Below are positions 1 through 10,995 of a DNA stretch of 64,000 bases, in pieces; positions within the stretch are counted from its first letter, which is position 1; each line of letters opens with the position of its first letter. Below the pieces are notes generated by a model, which did not search any database, was not told the DNA's origin, and saw only the letters and a program-made list of their open reading frames with translations. The DNA comes from Sialis fuliginosa. Lineage: Eukaryota > Arthropoda > Insecta > Megaloptera > Sialidae. A program made the translations under genes and the position numbers. The stretch covers positions 7,008,501 to 7,072,500 of the forward strand of contig OY540819.1 in NCBI GenBank assembly GCA_961205875.1. The letters run 5' to 3'.

Positions 1-1243
1 ATCAGGAGCCCCGATATTTCAGAAACACTGAAAATTCCTGTAAATTCTTATCTTTAATACACGAGTAATTAGGTGTTTTATAAAAATTATATCTCACTTA
101 GGAGCTCAATATAAAAAAATGTTTTTTGAGGGTTGTGTTAAGGATAAAGGAAGGAAACTTTTTCCAAAATTTGGTGCAATTTGGAGTATAGAGAAAAAAG
201 TTTTAATGGTGTGAATATAGCGCTTTTTAAAAAATAAGACATCTTAAAACAAGTGTAACTTTAAAAGTTTTTGACCAAATTAAAAAATCTATAAATATTT
301 GGAAACTACATAAAAAATAGAATAAAATGACCTTTATCGGAAGTATTTTGGTTGAAACCAAAATATTTGGCGGCAATTTCAAAATCGACTATTTTTACAA
401 AAAGTCAAACTTAATGTTTTGGTACCGCATTCGGCCAAAATTGAATATTCGGCTCTGAAACCGATTTCAAATGAAAGATCAACAAAAAACGAAGAAAATG
501 AGCCCTATAACATGCATAATAAGGGACATTTTGAAAAATAAGGTACTATCGAAAAAAGTCTAATTTCGCTTGATTTCAAAAGTTTAAAAAATCGTAATTC
601 GGCCAAAAAAGGGGGCGGGGAGGAAATATTTTGGGAAACATGTTTTTTTGATATGTACTTTGAGAAAAAAAATTGGGAGCAAAATCGGTGACATACGTGC
701 GCCCTGTTTTTTAAAAAACTACTGGAAATGCTCATATATATATCATATATCTAGCATTACATCTATCTATTCTAATTATCGTAAAAGTAAAGCTCCATCC
801 ATCTAACGAACATGTGTAACGGCTCTAATAAAGGACACTTCCTTCCTACGGCTAACATCAAATATACACAATACACACATCCTCTTGTGTCTATTGACAT
901 GATGACGTCACTATTGATTTCTACGATAAATGACACGCGAACAGGATTGTATTTCGGTTAGATTTTATATAGGGTATCATTTTATGTCAACATAGCTACC
1001 CACCAATTCAATTTATCTAAAAATTTAAAAATTATACATATATTTAAATTTTCCTTTTGAATTGAGGATTTTAAACAAAAAAAGTGCTTGTTAATCGAAT
1101 TAAGCCTTAACGAAAATCAACTTAAATTTTAAAAAATTCTTTATTTAAAAAATTAATTGAAATTTTACAAAATCAAACCGATTTTAGTGCGGTTATCATC
1201 AGTAGATAAATAATTTTCAAAACAGGTTCTTGACTATTATTAT
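1..1243. other. AT-rich unassigned DNA
   Basis: No gene is recognisable. Positions 1-720 are A-rich with many short homopolymers and contain a small hairpin at about 341-362, where TATTTTGGTT is followed by AACCAAAATA. The style resembles the interior of a non-autonomous transposon, but no terminal repeats were found. The ATG frame at 505-735 (minus) is low complexity and is not considered coding. Confidence 0.6.
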
Positions 1244-1373
1244 TGCTTCCTCGCAATATCGAAGATACGAGAAGCTATGTGATCGTTTCAGATTGAGACA
1301 AAAAAAAAGTTCTCCAATTTCAAAATTTTAAATTTATTTATCCATTTCACGTCAAGACAAACACTTTTCGTTC

Positions 1374-1427
1374 CGTGTCTGTCTGTCTGTCCGTCCGTCC
1401 GTCCGTCCGTCCGTCCGTCTGTCCCCT
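1374..1427 (+). repeat. GTCT/GTCC tetranucleotide microsatellite
   Basis: About a dozen tandem GTCY units, starting GTCTGTCTGT and continuing as GTCC, inside element copy 1. The same tract lies at the same internal position in the copies at 18553-19000 and 48267-50300, with different unit numbers. Confidence 0.95.
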
Positions 1428-1767
1428 GAATCCTTGTCACACGCATAACTCATGAACCACTGAACCGATATTATTGAAACTTGGTCGGATGGTTGGGTTT
1501 GGTTTGAGGACGGTCCCATTTCAAAATCATCAAAATCGTGTGTAAGGGGGAGGGGTGACACCCCAAAATATTTATTTTTTCAAGATATCTCAAGAACGAC
1601 ACATGTTACGAGAAAATTTTATAGAATATTTTTTGTAGAGAATTAAATTTCCTATAATATGGGTCTACTACGTTTGTTGTAAAATATTCCCTTACAAAGA
1701 TTTATCTAAATTAATTTTAAAAATTCGTGTTTTGTTTTTCTAAATTGATATTTGATTGGATATATTA

Positions 1768-1850
1768 AGTGTCATTTTGACGTTTTAAATGTCACTTTGG
1801 CGTTTTAAATGTCACTTTGACGTTTTAAATGTCATTTTGACATTTGCATA
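1768..1850 (+). repeat. 20-bp tandem repeat in copy 1
   Basis: Four tandem units close to AAATGTCAYTTTGACGTTTT. The same array is at about 50007-50088 in copy 3, and it is absent from the internally deleted copy 2. Confidence 0.9.
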
Positions 1851-2065
1851 AATTTAGATTTAGATTGAAATTGTCAAAAAATTAAAAATATATGAAAAAA
1901 TATTCAGGTGCGTTTTAAGAAAAAATTCGAACTAAGATTTTTTAGTAAAATTTGTATAAAAATTAAATGGTTAACCAATGCCAGGCAATTTATCTGAACA
2001 CTATCGGTTTTAGTGAATTTAGCACGAGGAAGCACTGTGCATTTACTTGGCAGATGTTTTTTTTT

Positions 2066-3671
2066 AAATTGCTGGTTCTATGAAACAATTGAATTAGTTT
2101 ATAATAATAAAACGTAACAATAAGATTTTAGCACTATCATTTTCCAAAGAATTACATAATTAACTTTTTTATGGTGGTAATCGATTATATAACTCTTTGG
2201 GAACACATACAAACAGTTGTGCGAAAATTAAGGTTCTATAACAAAATTTATTGTAAATTAAAGACAATCATGATTTCTAACTTCAGAGGGCTATACTTAA
2301 AACCATGAATTTTTAGGACTTAGCGTCCATGGAGACTTTTGATATGATTCCGATAAGATTTCTGTGCGGTTTTTTTAGTTTTTTTTTTGTTCTTGCAGTG
2401 GGGATAAGTCTGATAGACTTTTTAAATAATATTTTTATAAATACTAAAAGTAACAGAGAAAACAAATATCATAATGAAACTAATCTAAAATTCATTAGGT
2501 TTGTGACATTGGCACCACCAACGCAGGGTTAACAAAAGAATTCACCTATTTTTAAATAACAAAAAAACAAACAAAATCAACTCTGATTTAAATTGGTTTA
2601 AATTTGATCGAATTTGAAAGATCAATGAACTAACTAATAAAATTCGTAACTCTCAAAATAAATTTTCAATTTGACTCCCAAAGTTTACAGAAATCCATAT
2701 GTATGTAAATACCAGTTTCGCAATGTTTGACAAGAATATTTGCATGCTATAATAAAATTCTGTTTTGAATTTTGCGACAAAAATATAATTTTAAGTTATT
2801 TCGTAATCTTCCTGATTATATAAAAATATAAACTATAAAAATAAATAAATATGAACAGTTTACATGTATCAAAAAAAATATTTTTCAAGATTCAATTCAA
2901 TACCGATTTATATAATTTAAATGATACCTTTCGCTCATTCTGTGAACAATAAAAACAATTTCCAAACTTAAATTCTAAAGAAAATCATTCGATCGATGTC
3001 CATCTGAACGTTAAGTATCATTGAAATATTTCGATGGGATGGAAATAATTAATTAAAAACAAGCTCGTTTATAAATAATTGAAATAAATCAATACTATTT
3101 TTATTTTACCTAAATAAATTTATTATTTCCCTTGGTAGCTTAATAAAATACACAGATATTTGTTTATGTATTGTTATATTATAGTATATTAGTACACCTA
3201 TATTAAAATAAATAAAATATTTTGCTTCAATATTGGTTCATAAAGTTAGATAAATCAAAAAAGTTCACCGAACGGAAAAGCGTACACAAAATTAAATAAA
3301 TAATCATTGAATCAGCTTTGACATTTGCTGTATTCTACAGAGACAGAATAAATAAACATCCGTATCCAAAAAAACTGTTATCTTTATCTTACATACAACA
3401 ACACTTATATTAATGCAAGTTTAATGTGGTTTTAATGATAGAGTCACGATCATACCATTAATTCCTGATTTACGAGATATGTATTGAATATTACCTGTTC
3501 ATTTCTTCAATAGCTGACGCAAAAGTATTTAAAAAATATAAATATATTAAGAAGTATTTTATCAGTCGTATTCTTAGAGAACCTTGTAGATATGATCTAC
3601 AATAATTAACAAAATTATAGTAACTAGTAGATATTCGAATTCAGGATTTATAAGATAGATTCAGACAATGC
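2066..3671. other. AT-rich unassigned DNA
   Basis: No gene or recognisable repeat. The small ATG frame at 2329-2532 (plus) encodes a hydrophobic stretch with no recognised motif or supporting context. Confidence 0.6.
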
Positions 3672-3715
3672 AGGGTAAAATGCGGTGAGACGCCACGGGT
3701 GGAGAGATGCCACAA
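3672..3715 (+). mobile_element. Left end of a decayed 'GGGTAAAATGCGG' element
   Basis: The segment reads CAGGGTAAAATGCGGTGAGA, then a GC-richer stretch with a second GAGAGATGCC. A matching end lies inverted at 26746-26777, as ACGTCTCTTCGTATTTTACC. A related GGGAGAGACACC motif at about 5090-5105 may mark the interior or the other end of this copy, which would then span about 3672-5115 and host the two foldbacks between. Confidence 0.45.
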
Positions 3716-3813
3716 TCCTTATATATTTTGATGTGGAAAATAGACGACTACAATTTATAGGGTCATCGATTGAGATTCCCGTGCTTATTGTTCGCTTAAA
3801 GAAATATATAGGT

Positions 3814-4389
3814 ACCACTGACAAGTAACACTACCCAACTGTAACTCACCGATTTGAATGAAACTTAACATACTTATTAAACACCGAAAAATATTAAATA
3901 CGTGTTTTTTTGTTTCGGCTAAATACGCTTTTTAGGGGTAGAAATCACCCCTCAACCACTGGAGGTGGAAACAGTTATGGCTAATTATTTCTGAAACGAT
4001 ACATTTTCTGAAAAAAGTGTTTAGGACCAAAGTTGTAGAGTTCAAAGTGATGCACTTGATGGCGACTTTGAGGTCGATTTTCAAGGTCATTTTAAAATCA
4101 TTTCATGTTTCATTCACCTTGAAAATCGACCTCAAGGTCGCCATCAAGTGCATCACTTTGAACTCTACAACTTTGGTCCTAAGCACTTTTTTCAGAAAAT
4201 GTATCGTTTCAGAAATAATTAGCCATAACTGTTTCCACCTCCAGTGGTTGAGGGGTGATTTCTACCCCTAAAAAGCGTATTTAGCCGAAACAAAAAAACA
4301 CGTATTTAATATTTTTCGGTGTTTAATAAGTATGTTAAGTTTCATTCAAATCGGTGAGTTACAGTTGGGTAGTGTTACTTGTCAGTGGT
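3814..4389. mobile_element. Foldback element, about 275-bp arms, tiny loop
   Basis: Almost the whole 576 bp is one palindrome centred near 4101. The left arm starts CCACTGACAAGTAACACTAC and the right arm ends with its reverse complement. The unpaired loop is only about 28 bases (4088-4115). Arms differ at few positions, for example GTTTAG against GCTTAG, so the element looks young or gene-converted. A TA precedes the left arm and TG follows the right, so a decayed TA duplication is possible. The frame at 4017-4271 runs across the palindrome and is an artefact. Confidence 0.9.
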
Positions 4390-4550
4390 GATTAGACAAA
4401 AGTATTTAAATGAGCAAATGGTTTTAGTTAGCATGCAGTTAGTAAAGGAACAGTTTTTTGTGTATTAACTTATCTAAAAAAAGTGAAGATAAACGCAGAC
4501 TAATCTAGAATTAAGTGAAGAATCGTAAATATATGATTCTTCTACAGTTA

Positions 4551-4756
4551 GACAGAGGTTACACAATCATTCTGTCATTCCATTCCATCAGTTCAGTCCG
4601 TGACCTTGATCAAGACTGAGCGTGTAATGCATTGAATGACGGACTGATGGAATGACATAATGATCGTGTAACCTCTGTCTTACTCGCTCAGTCTTGATCA
4701 AGGTCACAGACTGAACTGATGGAATGGAATGACAGAATGATCGTGTAACCTCTGTC
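4551..4756. mobile_element. Small hairpin MITE with an internal repeat of its arm
   Basis: Arms 4551-4622 and 4685-4756 pair closely; the outer end is GACAGAGGTTACAC and the inner end GACTGAGCG. The 62-bp loop holds a further copy of the arm motif (GACTGATGGAATGACATAAT, then GTGTAACCTCTGTC), so the right side reads as a near-direct duplication. No target duplication is clear. Confidence 0.8.
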
Positions 4757-6635
4757 CTAAAGTTTATACAAAAAAGGTTTATATTTTTATATATTATTAG
4801 ATGTATATTATATTTTAAATCGCCCCAAAAACTTGTCACTCATGAAATTGTTTTTTGCCTACTCCATCATAGAAATAATAGTCTATTTCTAAAATAAGTA
4901 AAATGTGCAAGAAAAATAACAAATTTTACGTAAGTATGTATCTCACTGAAGCCCATTTGAGTGTGGCGAGCATATAACAAAATATGTTTCCTTTTTACGT
5001 TTTATGTGGTTTCTTTTCAACATATTTACATAGTATTTTTGTCTAATTATGTTGGTGATGTGTAATTTGCGAGTGTAACATTTCTCACGAGATAGGGAGA
5101 GACACCATAACTTAGTTTAAACATGTTTGTATATAATTAAAATTATTTTTGAGAAATATAATTTCACAGATCTTTTTTTATTTTATCGACAAACTGAATA
5201 ATATTCGAATTCCGTTGTATTGAGTCCCATTACCTTCTAAAAGGCTTAATGAGTAGAGCATTGTGAAGTTCTATCCCTTATTCCAAACTTTCCATCAATG
5301 CAATGGGTATTTAATAACCTTTTGTTCGCTGATTTACCTTACCAGGAATCTACGGGCTCTATCAGACTATCTATTATAATTATAATCATTTGCAATGAGT
5401 AAAGAATGCTACCTAAATTGTTCTAAACTGTTCTAAGCTTTAACCCTAGAACGATAGATATACTGATTTAATACACGTATGGTAAACTGGGGATTACCTG
5501 ACCCCAATTATTAAAAAATAACTTAATAGAAATAAATTTTAAAGTATAAATATGATTAAATACATATTTTGATAAAAATGTAAGATATATTATAAATGTT
5601 TCATATCATCCGAAAATGCGATTTTTTATTACGAAGCGAACAACATATAAAATATAAATCTACCTAACCCAACCTAACCTTTACCGATGTAAAATTGAAT
5701 TGTTTTTATTTCTCCTTCCTCTAAAAATTATTATAAAAACAATATACAAAAAATAATTATTTACTACCTATTTAAAACAGACATTATCCTGAAAATTCTT
5801 AAAGATATTAATTGACAATGTAGTCAAAATAAATCTATGTCCATATTATTTTATCTGTTTTTAAATTTTATGTGCATATTATATTACTGATTTTTAATTT
5901 CAACTTTTAAAATTGAATAATTAAAAAATTTAACAATAATATTTTAATCTTTTTAAACCGATGCTTTCGATGAGACGTACATATACATATACAAAGGCAT
6001 TGTTTCGACTTCATCTTGTCCAAAAAGCCAATCTTGTCTCGGTAAAAAAAGTATCTAGCACTAAAAAGTAAGTAGTTGATTCAACGTAACTTTATGCAAC
6101 CTTATGATTTTTTCTTCAACCAAAAATGGTAAATTAATACACAAAAAGTTTACCCGCCTTAATGTAAGATATAACTTTTATTTTTTAATAAATATGCCAT
6201 TTTATATAATTGTTATTTCACGACTCCGAAAATTTTAAGAACCACTGATATAGTTTTCAAAATATTTGATACAAAATGAAATAGAGTAAATAGTAAATTA
6301 AATAAATGATCAAATCACACATCAAATGGCCGAAAATGATCAAATAAATACATTTTTATATAACGTAACACGCAACCCCTTTTACAAATTCTAAACAGCT
6401 GAATACACAGTTTTCCCATTCCAGAGTGTGATGATAAAATGTGTTGTTCATTTTTACACGGAACATCAGAACTTTGAACCGGCCGCAGATGAAAATCGAT
6501 AAATTAGTCTGACCTACAAATGACACCCATTATCACACGGCTTGCATTTATACATTTACATTACTTTTACTTATTTTCGCATATTTAGGGTGTTTAAAAA
6601 GTACCCGTAGTTTGTTTTTAATTATAAAATATAAA
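4757..6635. other. AT-rich unassigned DNA
   Basis: No gene is recognisable. It includes GGGAGAGACACC near 5090-5105 (see 3672) and a short CCTAA-type run at 5662-5682. The stretch at about 6475-6590 is less AT-rich and lacks repeats, so it could be conserved non-coding DNA, but nothing specific supports that. Confidence 0.5.
5662..5682. repeat. Short CCTAA-type (insect telomere-like) run
   Basis: CCTAACCCAACCTAACC is a short degenerate run of the insect TTAGG telomere unit read on the opposite strand. Such interstitial runs are common and need not mean a telomere. A cleaner run is at 54593-54610. Confidence 0.5.
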
Positions 6636-7935
6636 ATGGCCAAGTGCGTGTTGGGCACGCACATGATAGGTTTCCGTAGTCATTACGATTTATAAACAAG
6701 AATTATTTCAACGGACGCTGATAACGGCATTGAAATGCAAATATATCGTGACTGAAGGGTTAAAATCAAAAGGTCATAAAACATTTTTTGTTGCATTTTA
6801 GGAGACCTATCTAAAGATACCCCACTCAATGGGTTAAGTGAAAAAAATTTGAGAACAATTTTCAGTCTATGGGAGGGGGTCCAAAATAATTTTGACAGTG
6901 TTCGATATAATTTTCAGTGAAAGTACTAACTCAAAGCTACATTCTGAATTTTTTTCAGATTTTTTGAATAGATAGTTTAGAAATTAGGGTGGGGGGACGC
7001 TCTGATAACGACATTTAAATGCAAATATATCGTGACTGAAGGGTTAAAATCAAAAGATCATTTAACAAGTTTTGTTGCATTTTGGGAGACCTATCTAATG
7101 ACATCCCACTCAATGGGTTAAGTGAAAAAAAAATGTGAGTTCATTTTTCAGTCTATGGGAGGGGGGTCCAAAATAATTTTGACAGTGCTCGTTATAATTT
7201 TCAGTGGAAGTACTAATTAAAAGCTACATTCTACATTTTTTTCAGATTTTTTGAAAAGATAGTTTAGAAATTAAGGAGGGGGGACGCTCTGATAACGACA
7301 TTTAAATGCAAATATATCGTGACTGAAGGGTTAAAATCAAAAGATCATTTAACATTTTTTGTTGCATTTTAGGATACCTATCCAATGACATTACATTCAA
7401 TGGGATATGTGAAAAAAAAATTGTGAGTTCATTTTTCAGTCAATGGGAGTGGGGGCCAAAATAATTTTGACAGTGTTCGTTATAATTTTCAGTGAAAGTA
7501 CTAATTAAAGGCTACATTCATGAATTTTTTCAGATTTTTTAAATTGATAGTTTAGAAATTAGGGTGGGGGGGACGCTTTTATCACGACTTTGAACGCAAT
7601 TATATCGTGACTGAAGGGTTAAAATCAAAATGTCATATTGCATTTTTTATTGCATTTTAGAAGGCCTATCTAAAGACTCCCCACTTAATGGATTAAGTGA
7701 AAATTTTTTTTTGAAAATACTTTTCAGTCTTTGGGAAAGGGGTCCAAAAACATTTTTTTTCAAAAATATTATCATTTCTGTTTTTGGGTTATCAGTCTTC
7801 GTCTGTATACCAAATTTGATCTTAATCGGCTTAAAATTTTTGAAACTTAATAAATGGATAAAACATGAACAAAACATGGTTGCCGCTAAACAGCGATTTG
7901 AAATTTTTAAATATAATGTAAAAATAATGTAATTA
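6636..7935 (+). mobile_element. 'GGCCAAGTGCG' element with an internal tandem array
   Basis: The left edge reads GGCCAAGTGCGTGTTGGGC and forms a hairpin (GTGCGTG at 6644-6650 pairs with CACGCAC at 6656-6662). It is followed by TTTCCGTAG. From 6714 to about 7930 a unit starting GACGCT is repeated four times, at 6714, 6996, 7283 and 7572, with periods of 282, 287 and 289 bp. Similar GGCCAAGTGCG repeats are widespread in insect genomes (general knowledge). The frame at 7630-7932 lies in the last, diverged unit and has no recognised domain. Confidence 0.65.
6714..7640 (+). repeat. ~286-bp tandem repeat, four units
   Basis: Each unit carries the shared blocks ATATATCGTGACTGAAGGGT, CACTCAATGGGTTAAGTG (degenerate in the later units), a G-run after TATGGGAG, and TTTTTTCAGATTTTTT. 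The first three are close copies; the fourth (from 7572) diverges after about 200 bp. The G-run next to GACGCT marks each boundary. Confidence 0.9.
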
Positions 7936-7950
7936 AGAAATTAAATTATT

Positions 7951-8163
7951 AAAATACAATCAAGAATAATAGAGAAACTAAAACGTTGTGATGTACCATT
8001 AAGTTTTCATCTGTTATCAAAAAATCCAGTTGTAAAAGAAATATGGGTGGAAAATTTTTACTTAACTTCCATTAATTATAAAAATATTTATGTTTGCTGT
8101 GCACACTTTACTCCCAATCACTTTTTTAATAGTACATTTACATTGAACGGTAAACAATATTAA
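7951..8163 (+). pseudogene. Decayed THAP zinc-finger exon
   Basis: Seen: an open frame from 7951 to the TAA at 8161 shows the THAP pattern. It has a Cys (7987), then PLSFH, then Pro, KEIW and VEN, a spacer, and VCCAHFTPNHFFNS with the C-X2-H pair at 8095 and 8104. Known: THAP domains are C2CH DNA-binding fingers with an invariant Trp and Pro, found in P-element-type transposases and in host proteins. Odd: the frame has no start, stops lie just upstream (7930 onward), the second N-terminal Cys and the terminal AVPTIF-type motif are not visible, and the frame ends right after the domain. The +1 frame stays open to 8291 and may be a frameshifted continuation. This is most likely a transposase relic; a broken host gene is the alternative. 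Confidence 0.65.
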
Positions 8164-8494
8164 TAATAGAAATCTTAATTTGAATTCAAATCACTATTTG
8201 AGAACTTCAGAAGGGTTCAAGTTTTATCCGAAAGGTGGCAGAGTGGTCACTAATAGACCAACTTATTTCCATTGTTTATTTCAAAAGTCGTGAAAATTTT
8301 AGTACTAAATCTTATATACCTACTGAACAACAAAAGTCAATTCTGGCAGCCCTCCGCGGCCGGGTTATACTACAGCAAAATTATAAAGAGGGTGAAAAAT
8401 AAGACTTAATTTATGTATAGTAAAAGTCATGAAATTTCAGAAGGTTACTTTCGATAGTATTTTTTATTCATAATATATAACCATATAGCGAATA

Positions 8495-8677
8495 CAGAGT
8501 CCTTCAAGTTAATTAAGACATAGGTTTAACATTGGGTGAATTAGAAGTGTTAAGCTAACTGATAAATTTTAAATTAGGCATTAGTGTTTTGTTTTCTACT
8601 TAATTACATTAGAAATTAAACTAAGCATCCTAGATAAAATAATAATATGTATTTTTAAATCAACTTGGAATATACTG
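8495..8677. mobile_element. Short Tc1/mariner-like MITE (family of 27506-28394)
   Basis: It is flanked by TA. The left end is CAGAGTCCTTCAAGTTAATT and the right end ATCAACTTGGAATATACTG. Both resemble the ends of the 889-bp element at 27506-28394, including the ACATTGGG and AATTAGAAGTGTT blocks. It is a 183-bp internally deleted, diverged copy. Confidence 0.65.
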
Positions 8678-9526
8678 TATAACATGTCGTAATAAATGAA
8701 ATTTAGAAAAATACTGTTAAAAATGTATCTGTTGAAATTAAGTTCTGTTAAGTGTTACATAAATTCTATAAAATGCGAACACCACATTTTTGAGTTGGGG
8801 TAAAAAAAATTGTGCTTTGATGTAGGTATATTGAGATAATATGCCAAAAATGCACGGTATGTATGAATAGATTATCCGGTTTTAGAAAGGGAAAGGTGAG
8901 ATCAAAGATGAAAATCTTACCGGCGAACCGTCACTTTCAATTATGGAATAAAACAAAAAAATTGTCAAATGTTAGTCGATCCTAGCGTATTAGTGTTTTG
9001 TACCGTACATTTTTTTCAATTTATTCGATTATGATAATTCAATTTAATTTTAGTAAAGTTCAAAAAGAAGTAGTTATGTAACTTTTTGAATGTGATGTTG
9101 AATTAATTTGTTGTTTTTTTCTAGTATGTAGTACCTTTCAGTTTTTTTATTGTGTAGTTTTATTAAACGTTAGAACATCTATAATTAACAATCAATGAGT
9201 ATTGATTGAATGACATTTAGTTTCGTATTTGTTTGTTACATATAATTGAATTTTCCTTTGAACACTGTATTTGTTCATTTACATATTTTGTATATATTGA
9301 TAGATACGATTCAATACAACATATAGCAATGTACGAAATTTTCTAAATTTGCATAATTGAACATTTTTTAACTATATTTTTATTTATCAACACAGAAAAA
9401 ATGCATTGGATCCAGACAATTATTATACTTCATTTAAAAACTAAATATAGTTTTGTTTTAAAAAATGAATACAATATTTCTGTAATAGGTATAATTTTTG
9501 GTTACATATATATATCATCAATTATT

Positions 9527-9669
9527 TTAGTGATTTGTTTCACGTATAAAACAAAAATGACAAGCTCCCTCTTGTAAATGCGGATATTTCACGTATCTCG
9601 ATTTTTCATTATTTGACAACGAAGAATCTGATTTGATTTCAGTGATGTATGTTTCTACAGTTAACGTGA
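9527..9669 (-). other. Candidate terminal coding exon (unverified)
   Basis: On the minus strand, a pyrimidine-rich tract ending TTTCATGTCAG is followed by an open frame of 46 codons. It is of ordinary composition and ends ACHFCFIRETNH plus TAA. The protein is not recognised; CHFC could be half of a metal site, but nothing else supports that. The open frame also runs upstream of the acceptor to an ATG at 9769. In AT-rich DNA an open run this long is uncommon per frame but expected somewhere in 64 kb. Confidence 0.2.
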
Positions 9670-10959
9670 CTGACATGAAATATATTATATAGAATTCACA
9701 CAAAACTGTGTTACATTGAAAAAATGTCCCACTAATTGTGACAAGCAGTGTATTATTTGTGCATATCAAATATGTATTTGAAAATCATGAATTAATAGTA
9801 AAAATATATTATAGCATTATAAAGAAGTAGAGATAGTAAATTGTATATCCTAGATAATCTCAAAAAATGCGGGTAAGTAGAAATATGACGCGAGAAAAAT
9901 ATCGTTCAATTTACATGTATAAGGTACAATGATTATACCTAAATCAAAAATAAAATAAAAATATTTTGATATTAAACAATGAAATAGAAGATATATGTAT
10001 CTACATTTTATTTTTGTATTATACCAATATGCATGTATATTTTATATTGATCTAAAAAAATTATAATACCTAGCATGTTTTCTGAAAATAGATTAAATTA
10101 TCCCAAGTTTTCCTCGTATAATGAAACTATAAATATGTATATATACAAATACATATATACACTATGCATATATGCATTTTTAATTCAGTAAAAATGGTAA
10201 CTGTGTTATCTTTTTACGATGAAACAACAAAGAATTTATATAACGTAACGTAAAATACAATTATTTAAATTTGTAAACTCTATTGTCAATTACTGTACAT
10301 ACATGTACATTATTATAATTATATATTGCCAAAAAAAAGTCCAACTTTTTGTTTATTTGTTAATTTTGATTGTACTTTCAAGAACTCTAAAAAATCGTTC
10401 CATATTTCATGTCATTACCAATAAATTTAAAAATATGTTTATTTCATTTTATTGGATTTACTTGCATGGTTATTTTCGCTTCTGGCCGAATATAATTTTT
10501 TTATTTAAGTCATTCAAAATTTAAAATAGTAATTCTTTACATGTACAAGTAACTAAATTGTTTAATGAAAAATACGTAAATTAAAACAAACTGAGTAAAC
10601 TAAATTTAAAAAACTCAATTACACTTTTTGCTCAAACTTCTATTTATATTCTTTTGTGTTCTTTAGTAACGAAGTTAAAATTTTATTAAATGGTAAACTT
10701 AATTATACAGTGACGAATTTTGCCAACTCGCTTATTTTAATTCAGCAAAATTGATAAAAAAAGGGTTTTACATTAAAGAATACATAGGTATAATTTTCTA
10801 TATACATTTCTTATTATCAGTGTAGGTATTAAATGTATATTTAAAAGCCTAAACAACTCCATAACCCAAGTAGTGACGACTTTATGCTAGGATTAGCAGA
10901 CAGATTACTGAATTCTTTCTTTTAGATACTTTTTTTCACTTATATTTCTTATATTTCAG

Positions 10960-10995
10960 ATCTCCCAAGAGAATCTCATCGTGAAAAAATGAAAA
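10960..10995 (+). other. Candidate 36-nt micro-exon (unverified)
   Basis: A strong acceptor (TATTTCTTATATTTCAG) and a perfect donor (GTAAGTATAA) bound exactly 36 nt. Only the frame entered in phase 1 is open, reading LPRESHREKMK. A multiple of three with symmetric phase fits a cassette exon. No other exon in the window clearly matches phase 1, so membership of a gene is unproven. Confidence 0.25.

Larger units (their letters stand above)
1244..2065 (+). mobile_element. GTCY-microsatellite element, copy 1 (helentron/DINE-1-like)
   Basis: Seen: the element starts TGCTTCCTCGCAATATCG. Near its 3' end it carries the inverse, CGAGGAAGCA (about 2026-2035), followed by about 30 more conserved bases ending CAGATG plus a T run. 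Inside are a GTCT/GTCC tetranucleotide tract and a 20-bp tandem repeat. The same layout recurs at 18553-19000 (minus) and 48267-50300, which fixes the borders. Known: helentron-associated elements (DINE-1, mini-me) combine a 5' terminal inverted repeat, a subterminal 3' partner and a GTCY microsatellite. Inference: this is a member of such a class. The frame at 1352-1561 (minus) is just the repeat translated. Confidence 0.7.

Noticed and set aside
1374..1427. Regular spaced repeats as a CRISPR-like array
   Set aside because: A 4-bp microsatellite in a eukaryotic transposon; no repeat-spacer structure exists anywhere in the window.
1352..1561. ORF of 69 codons with DRRTDGRTDGRTDRQT
   Set aside because: It is the GTCY microsatellite and its flanks translated; a near-identical frame appears in copy 3 (48311-48580).
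4017..4271. ORF of 84 codons
   Set aside because: It reads straight through the foldback palindrome at 3814-4389; its second half is the first half's complement.
7630..7932. ORF of 100 codons upstream of the THAP relic in the same frame
   Set aside because: It lies in the last unit of the tandem array; several stops separate it from the THAP frame, and it shows no domain.
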